A stretch of DNA of 8,364 nucleotides, taken from positions 1 through 8,364 of the forward strand of contig DATGIQ010000218.1 of NCBI GenBank assembly GCA_035295665.1, given 5' to 3'. The notes beneath the pieces are model-generated. The model was given only the letters and a program-made list of their open reading frames with translations. It was not told the DNA's origin and made no database searches. Shown here in pieces: positions 1 to 5,800 of the stretch. How positions within the stretch are numbered: the stretch's first letter is position 1; every line of letters begins with the position of its first letter. A program made the position numbers and the translations under genes. The stretch is from DATGIQ01 sp035295665. GTDB taxonomy: Bacteria > Planctomycetota > Planctomycetia > Gemmatales > Gemmataceae.

Positions 1-2544
1 GGCGTGACCATCGACGAGCGTGGAGCCGTCCGCGGTGCCTCCACCGGACCCGGCAGCATGGCCAACGCCGGCACGACGCCCGACATTGGTGCCTGGGAGG
101 CCAGCTCGCTCAACATCGTCACCGCCAACTTCATCGGCGGCCTTGTCGGCGATTCTTCGAACATCGGCACGCTGCGGGAAGCGATCGAGTGGGCCAACAA
201 TAGCAGCAACCCGCTCGTGTCCAACACCACACCCAACGTGGTCATGTTCGACGCCACCGTCTTCGCCACGCCGCAGACCATCACCCTCAGCCTCGGCACG
301 CTGACCTTGTCCAACACGAGCGTTGGGGTAATGATCAGCGGCCCCGCTGTCTCCGGCCCGATCGCCCTCACCGTTAGCGGCACCAGGGGCTACACCGTTC
401 TCCGGGTCAATAGCAGCGTAACCGGCACGGTCTCCGGCCTGACCATCACCGGCGGATATAACTTCAACGGCGCCGGCGGCATCGATAATGGAGGAATGTT
501 ATCGCTCAAGGACGTCGCTATTTCGAACAACTACGGGTTCCTAGGCGGCGGCATTTTGAACGATAGCGGAGCCAATTTGACTATTACCAACTCGACAATT
601 TCGGGAAACAACGCATCTGTCGGCGCCGGCATTGGAAACATTGGAACGGGTACAGCGATCGTTCAGAACAGCACCATCACCGGCAATACGGCTTTTGCCT
701 CAGGTGGGGGTGGGGGCATTTATAACTTTGGCGGCACGCTGAGGCTATTCAACACTACTCTGGCGAACAACATGGGAGGGGGAGGCCTGATCAACAATGG
801 AGGAACGCTGTTTACGAAGAACGCCATCATCTCGGGCAATGTCGGAGGGGACATTTCTGGGAATATCGGCTCGCAAGGCCACAACCTGATCCGCAACCCA
901 ACCGGTGGCTCCGGCTTTGCGCTCAGCGATATTTTCAACCTCGATCCACTGCTCCTACCCCTGGCCAATAACAGTGGCCCCACCCAAACGATGGCTCTGG
1001 GATTCGGCAGTCCTGCCATCGACCAAGGAGACAATACTGGCGCTCCGGCTACCGACCAACGTGACACGGGATTCGCGCGCATCATCAACGGGATCATTGA
1101 CATTGGAGCGTTCGAAGATCAGCTGGTCTCCAGCGCTCCGACCAGCCCCCAAGTCGCCCTCGAAGGGAGCGCCCAATCCTTCAGTCTGGGCTCGTTCAGC
1201 GATGCCCAACCCGGCGTGAGCAGCTGGTCGAGCACTATCCGGTGGGGAGATGGCAACACGACGTCCCTGGCGCTTACCAGCACCGGGATGATTCCCGGCC
1301 AGACACACACCTATGCCGAGGAAGGCAGCTACACCGCCACGGTCCAGATCGCCGATGCCCTGGGCGATACACAACAGAAGACCTTCACGGTCGGCGTGTC
1401 CGATCCGATCGTGATAGCCAGCGGTGGCTACTCTGTGACGGCGGCGCAAGGGAGCCTTTCGGCCACGCAAACCGTGGCCACCTACACCGATCCAGCCGGG
1501 GCCGAAGCCAATGACGGCACGCACTACTCCGCCAGTATCAACTGGGGCGATAGCACCACGCCCTCGACCGGCACGATTAGTTTTGCCAACGGTGTCTTCA
1601 CCGTCAGCGGCAACCATACGTATGCGGCAGGAGGCAGCTACAGCATCACCGTGACGATCAATCACGAATTGGCATTGCCGACCATGGTGACCGATACGGC
1701 CACAGTGTCGAATTCTGGCCTCTCCGCCATGGCAGTGAATATCAGCCCCACGGCCGGTGCCCCGTTCACTGGAACGGTAGCGACCTTCACCGATCCGAGC
1801 GGTCCCGGTCCGATTTCCAGTTACTCGGCCAGCATCGCGTGGGGCGATAACAGCGGCGCCGTTGCTGGCACGATTACCTTGAGTGGCGGCGTATTCACGG
1901 TCACCGCCAGCCATACTTATGCCGCCGCAGCGTCGGACACGATGACCATCACCCTCTCCCGCCAAGGGATGCCGACCACCGTCCAGGGCACGGCCATGGT
2001 ATCCAGCCTGGGACAGTTCGTGCAGGCGGGATTGATCAAGCCCATCAGCTTCTGGGCCGGTCTGCAGGGACAGGAGCTGGTCCGCCGCTTTGGACTGACC
2101 TCTGCGGGCCAGACCTTGGGGCAATGGTTGGCGACGACGTTTCCCAATCTCTATGGGGGCGCGAATGGGCCGCCGAATCTAAGCCCCTTCACCAATGCGC
2201 AGATCAGCAGCTATTACCAAAGCCTCTACCTCGTATCCAAGGGAACAGGCTTGGATGCCGAAGTCCTGGCCACTACGTTGGAAGTCTTCACGACCACGCT
2301 CTCCTTAGGGGGTACCACTGGGCAGGCCAACGGCTTCACGGTCAACAGCAATGGTTTAGGCGCCTATTCCTGGAACATCGGTGCCAGCGGTCAGGCCTTT
2401 GGCGTATCCAACAATACCGTCCTGGATGTCTACCAAATTCTTTTGACCGCCAACAATACCGCCTCCGGCGGCGAACCGTGGAGCAACAATACGCTTTTCC
2501 GCAATGAAGCCTATAGCGTTTTCCACGGCATCAACGGCGGGTGA
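1..2544 (+). CDS. Large surface/secreted protein: beta-helix (choice-of-anchor Q) plus PKD repeats, 3' part
   Basis: The reading frame is open at the left edge, so this is the last 847 codons of a longer gene ending at TGA 2542-2544; the true start and any signal peptide lie outside. Nt 1-114 is the tail of one choice-of-anchor Q unit (IDERGAVRG, then DIGAWEAS). A second unit follows: its LREAIEWAN motif is near nt 172-198, then Gly/Asn-rich rungs (GLTITGG, NSTISGN, NSTITGN, GGGIYNFGG) at about nt 430-880, closing with SPAIDQGD and DIGAFEDQ near nt 1123. This is the usual pattern of a right-handed parallel beta-helix. Three PKD-like Ig-fold repeats (nt 1129-1995) come next, then a C-terminal domain (about nt 2014-2541) starting near FWAGLQGQEL. 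No LPXTG or C-terminal membrane anchor is visible. Inference: an exported, cell-surface, adhesion- or matrix-type protein. Enzymatic activity is not indicated. GC drops to about 47% inside the beta-helix (nt 541-600) against about 62% near nt 121-180. Confidence 0.85.
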   Translation, partial: GVTIDERGAVRGASTGPGSMANAGTTPDIGAWEASSLNIVTANFIGGLVGDSSNIGTLREAIEWANNSSNPLVSNTTPNVVMFDATVFATPQTITLSLGTLTLSNTSVGVMISGPAVSGPIALTVSGTRGYTVLRVNSSVTGTVSGLTITGGYNFNGAGGIDNGGMLSLKDVAISNNYGFLGGGILNDSGANLTITNSTISGNNASVGAGIGNIGTGTAIVQNSTITGNTAFASGGGGGIYNFGGTLRLFNTTLANNMGGGGLINNGGTLFTKNAIISGNVGGDISGNIGSQGHNLIRNPTGGSGFALSDIFNLDPLLLPLANNSGPTQTMALGFGSPAIDQGDNTGAPATDQRDTGFARIINGIIDIGAFEDQLVSSAPTSPQVALEGSAQSFSLGSFSDAQPGVSSWSSTIRWGDGNTTSLALTSTGMIPGQTHTYAEEGSYTATVQIADALGDTQQKTFTVGVSDPIVIASGGYSVTAAQGSLSATQTVATYTDPAGAEANDGTHYSASINWGDSTTPSTGTISFANGVFTVSGNHTYAAGGSYSITVTINHELALPTMVTDTATVSNSGLSAMAVNISPTAGAPFTGTVATFTDPSGPGPISSYSASIAWGDNSGAVAGTITLSGGVFTVTASHTYAAAASDTMTITLSRQGMPTTVQGTAMVSSLGQFVQAGLIKPISFWAGLQGQELVRRFGLTSAGQTLGQWLATTFPNLYGGANGPPNLSPFTNAQISSYYQSLYLVSKGTGLDAEVLATTLEVFTTTLSLGGTTGQANGFTVNSNGLGAYSWNIGASGQAFGVSNNTVLDVYQILLTANNTASGGEPWSNNTLFRNEAYSVFHGINGG
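1129..1995 (+). repeat. Three tandem PKD-like repeats (protein level)
   Basis: Three copies of an Ig-like PKD module lie inside the surface protein. Each has a WGD motif followed about 20-25 residues later by an HTY motif: WGDGN at 1243 with HTY at 1306, WGDST at 1543 with HTY at 1615, and WGDNS at 1840 with HTY at 1912. The WGD spacing is 300 and 297 bp, so the unit is about 100 residues. Copies 2 and 3 resemble each other most (YSAS-I-WGD, GTI, GVFTV, HTYAA); copy 1 is closer to the classical PKD form (HTYAEEGSYTATVQI). PKD modules in exported proteins usually act as spacers or as protein/carbohydrate-binding folds. Module edges are approximate. Confidence 0.7.
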
Positions 2545-2650
2545 GCCACGCACCAGCTGAGCTATCTTTCCGCTCCGAGCGGCGACATGAATTGTGTGAG
2601 CTTGAGCCCGGATGCACTTCTTGGCAGATCATCATCCCGCGGCATGCGGT

Positions 2651-2686
2651 TGCGATCTTATCCGCTACTATCTCCTGCGGATCGCA
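2651..2686. other. Nested inverted repeat (possible hairpin)
   Basis: TGCGAT (2651-2656) can pair with ATCGCA (2681-2686). Inside it, CCGC (2662-2665) can pair with GCGG (2677-2680), leaving an 11-nt loop and a 5-nt one-sided bulge. It lies about 170 bp upstream of the kinase start. It could be an operator, a structured leader, or chance; there is no T-run, so a rho-independent terminator is unlikely. Confidence 0.25.
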
Positions 2687-2845
2687 GGCCCACGCGGGGC
2701 AAATCCGGTTGCGGGGTGGTGGTCCCGCCCTTACAATTGTCGGTACGGATTAGCCAGAAATTCCAAACCGTGGGATGCACCTTGGACTGCTTTCCTGAAA
2801 GCGGTTGGCTCCGTTTGCCTTTTTGCCACCCTGGATTGCTGCAAC

Positions 2846-2851
2846 GAGGAG
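2846..2851 (+). promoter_or_regulatory. Ribosome binding site of the kinase gene
   Basis: GAGGAG lies 7 nt before the ATG at 2859. It decides the start: an in-frame TTG at 2805 would add 18 residues, but it has no comparable purine-rich site, and those extra residues do not look like the helical N-terminus of related kinases. Confidence 0.75.
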
Positions 2852-2858
2852 CTCCAGG

Positions 2859-5800
2859 ATGAGCGAACCCGCCCTCAAGAACTCGACTTCCTACTCGCTG
2901 CTCCTGGCGAAACAGGTGGACGAAGCGTGCGACCGTTTCGAGAGTGCCTGGAAAGCGGCTGGTTCTCCCAAAGAGCGGCCTTCCATCGAGTCTCATCTCG
3001 GCACGGCTGCCCCTTCGGAGCGGCTCGTCTTCCTGAAAGAATTCATTCTGCTGGATATCTACTACCGTCGCCTCCACCGGGAAGAACCGCAACTGGCGGA
3101 CTATGGCAAGCGCTTTCCGGAGCTCGATTCCGATTGGCTCGCGGATGCGGTTGCGAGTCGAGAAAAGGGACCAGCACAGAGCTACGTCGATCCTCATAAA
3201 ACGGCACCGCCGCATTCCACAGGGCCCGGACCTCGGCCAGATGCGATTCCTCTGTCCGTTGAGCCGAAGGAGTATATCGATCGCTATCGGATAGAGAAAG
3301 TCCTTGGAGAAGGGGGCTTTGGGCGCGTCTACCTGGCTCATGACGACCAGTTGAACCGGCCGGTGGCGATCAAGGTTCCCCATCCCCATCTGGTGACCAA
3401 TGCGGCCCATGCCGAAGCCTATTTGAGCGAAGCCCGCACGGTCGCCAACCTCGACCATCCCAACATCGTGCCGGTCTTCGACGTCGGCAGCACCGATTTT
3501 TTTCCCTGCTTCGTCGTCTCGAAATACATCGATGGCACCGATCTTGCCAAGCGGCTTCGGCAGGCTCGCCTGTCGTTGGATGAAGCGGTGCAACTCACGG
3601 CTACCGTGGCGGAGACGCTGCACCATGCCCACAAGCAAGGGCTTGTGCATCGCGACATCAAGCCGGGTAATATTCTGCTCGATCAGAGCGGCAAGCCATT
3701 CGTCGCCGATTTCGGGCTGGCCCTCCGCGAACAGGATTGCGACAAGGGACCAAACTTCGCCGGCACACCCGCCTACATGAGCCCGGAGCAAGCCCGTGGA
3801 GAAGGGCATCGCGTCGATGGCCGGTCCGACATCTTTAGCCTGGGCGTCGTCCTCTATGAGCTGCTTACCGGCCGCCGGCCGTTCAAGGGAGATTCTCAGG
3901 GGGAATTGCTGGAACAGATCATCAGTCTGGAGGCACGTCCGTCTCGGCAATTCGATGACCGCATCCCGAAGGAATTGGACCGTATTTGTCTCAAAGCTTT
4001 GGCGAAACGAGCCACGGAGCGCTACTCGACGGCCAAGGACATGGCCGACGATCTGCGCCACTTCTTGGCCGGAGCGCTGCTGGAAGAGAAGTCCGTCGTC
4101 ACGGGTGGAATCCGAAGCGAGGCGGAAGTAGCCACGCCGATGCCCAGCCCCGCGCCGACGCCCCTCGGCCAGCATGCGATCAAGATCGTGCCGAAAGGCT
4201 TGCGCTCCTTCGATGCTGGAGACGCCGACTTCTTCCTCGAACTGCTGCCGGGGCCGCGGGACCGAAATGGTATGCCGGAAAGCATCCGCTTCTGGAAGTC
4301 CCGGATTGAGACAACGGAACCGGACAGTACCTTTTCGGTAGGACTCATCTACGGGGCGTCCGGCTGTGGCAAGTCGTCGCTCGTGAAAGCAGGCCTGGTG
4401 CCGCGGCTGGCGAACTGGGTGACCGTCGTGTATGTGGAGGCGGCCACCTCGGAAACGGAACTCCGTTTGCTGAGGGGAATGCAGCGGCACGTACCGAACT
4501 TGCCCGGACACTTGGGCCTGGGCGAATCGTTGGCTGCGATCCGTAAGGGGCGGTTTCTGGACGTGGGGGAAAAGCTGTTGCTCGTGGTCGATCAGTTCGA
4601 GCAATGGCTCCATGCTTGGCCACTGGATGAGAACACGGAGCTGGTGCAAGCCCTGCGGCAATGCGATGGCGGCCGGGTCCAGTGCTTGCTCATGGTACGG
4701 GATGATTTCTGGATGGCAGCCACCCGCTTCCTGCAGGCTCTGGAAGTTCGTCTGTTTGAAGGTCAGAACTCGGCCGCGGTCGACCTCTTTGATACTCGCC
4801 ATGCGAGGAAGGTGCTCGCAGCTTTTGGCCAGGCGTTGGGGACCTTGCCGGACGGAGCGAAAGAACTCACGAAAGAGCAAAGCAAATTTCTGGAGCAAGC
4901 CGTGGCGGGCTTGGGACGCGACAACAAAATCATCCCCGTCCGCTTGGCCCTGTTTGCCGAGATGGTCAAAGGAAAACCGTGGACTCCGGCCACGCTGAAA
5001 GAAGTCGGCGGCGCGGAAGGCGTGGGCGTTACCTTCCTCGAAGAAACCTTCACCGGCTCGACCGCACCACCGCAGCATCGGCTGCACCAGAAAGCGGCCC
5101 AGGCCGTGTTGAAAGCCCTGCTGCCTGAAGCGGGCAGCGACATCAAAGGTCATATGCGCTCCTACGCCGACTTACTGGAAGCGTCAGGCTATGGCAATCG
5201 GCCCAGGGATTTTGATGACCTGCTCCGCATCCTGGAAGGCGAGGTCCGCCTCATCACGCCGACCGAACCGGAATTGGTGGCGGGTGGCGGATGGCGGGTG
5301 GCGGGAGAAAAAGACAGGAAGCAGCCAGAGAACATTGCAGTCTCTTCTTCCACCACCGGCCACCCGCCACCCGCCATCTTCTCCCCACTACCTGCCACGC
5401 TTTTCTACCAGCTCACTCACGATTATTTGGTGCCATCGCTGCGCGATTGGCTGACCCGCAAACAGAAAGAGACCCGCCGCGGAAGAGCCGAGCTGCTGCT
5501 GGCGGACCGATCAACCGTGTGGAATGCCCGCCCGGAGAACCGGCAATTGCCCTCGATGGTACAGTCCTTCCAGATTCGATGGCTGACACAGAAGAAACAC
5601 TGGACGCCGCCACAACGCAAGATGATGTGGAAGGCGACTCGATACCATGCAGTGCGAGGCGTGCTTGCAGTGTCCTTGGCAGTGGTAACGGTATTCTGGT
5701 GTTGGAACCTCTATCGGCAACAAGCCACCCTCACGGCCGGGCTGGTCGACCATCTTATCGATGCCAAGATCGAACAGGTTCCCAATATCATTGCCGAGCT

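Larger units (their letters stand above)
2545..2858. other. Intergenic region between surface protein and kinase gene
   Basis: This 314 bp stretch has no convincing gene: short frames across it lack codon bias and recognisable motifs. It holds several small inverted repeats. CCGC/GCGG (2570-2573 and 2579-2582, 5-nt loop) lies 26 bp after the stop of the surface-protein gene and could help end transcription, but it has no T-run. A nested hairpin sits at 2651-2686. GCGGG/CCCGC (2711-2715 and 2724-2728) is a third. The kinase promoter is presumably here, but I saw no clear -35/-10 pair at normal spacing. A good ribosome binding site lies at the right end. Confidence 0.5.

Noticed and set aside
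955..2124. Open frame of 389 codons on the - strand within the PKD region
   Set aside because: Shadow of the surface-protein gene; the composition is Gly/Arg/His-rich with no motif, and the + frame carries clear PKD repeats.
2570..2582. Rho-independent terminator after the surface-protein gene
   Set aside because: The stem is only 4 bp with a 5-nt loop and there is no T-run, so it is mentioned only within the intergenic entry.
2805..2858. Upstream TTG start for the kinase gene
   Set aside because: The ATG at 2859 has a strong GAGGAG site at 7 nt, while the TTG has none, and the 18 added residues do not resemble the family N-terminus.
2541..3199. Short + frames across the intergenic region and kinase start
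   Set aside because: They lack motifs, and where they enter the kinase gene they are in the wrong frame.
2658..5153. Long open frame on the - strand (831 codons) antisense to the kinase
   Set aside because: It is a mirror of the GC-rich coding bias of the + strand gene. It has no recognisable domain and its + strand counterpart has full kinase and ATPase motifs.
5276..5399. CRISPR-like repeat array
   Set aside because: The repeated GGTGGCGGG units are 6-9 nt and contiguous, with no unique spacers of uniform length; the palindrome explains them better.
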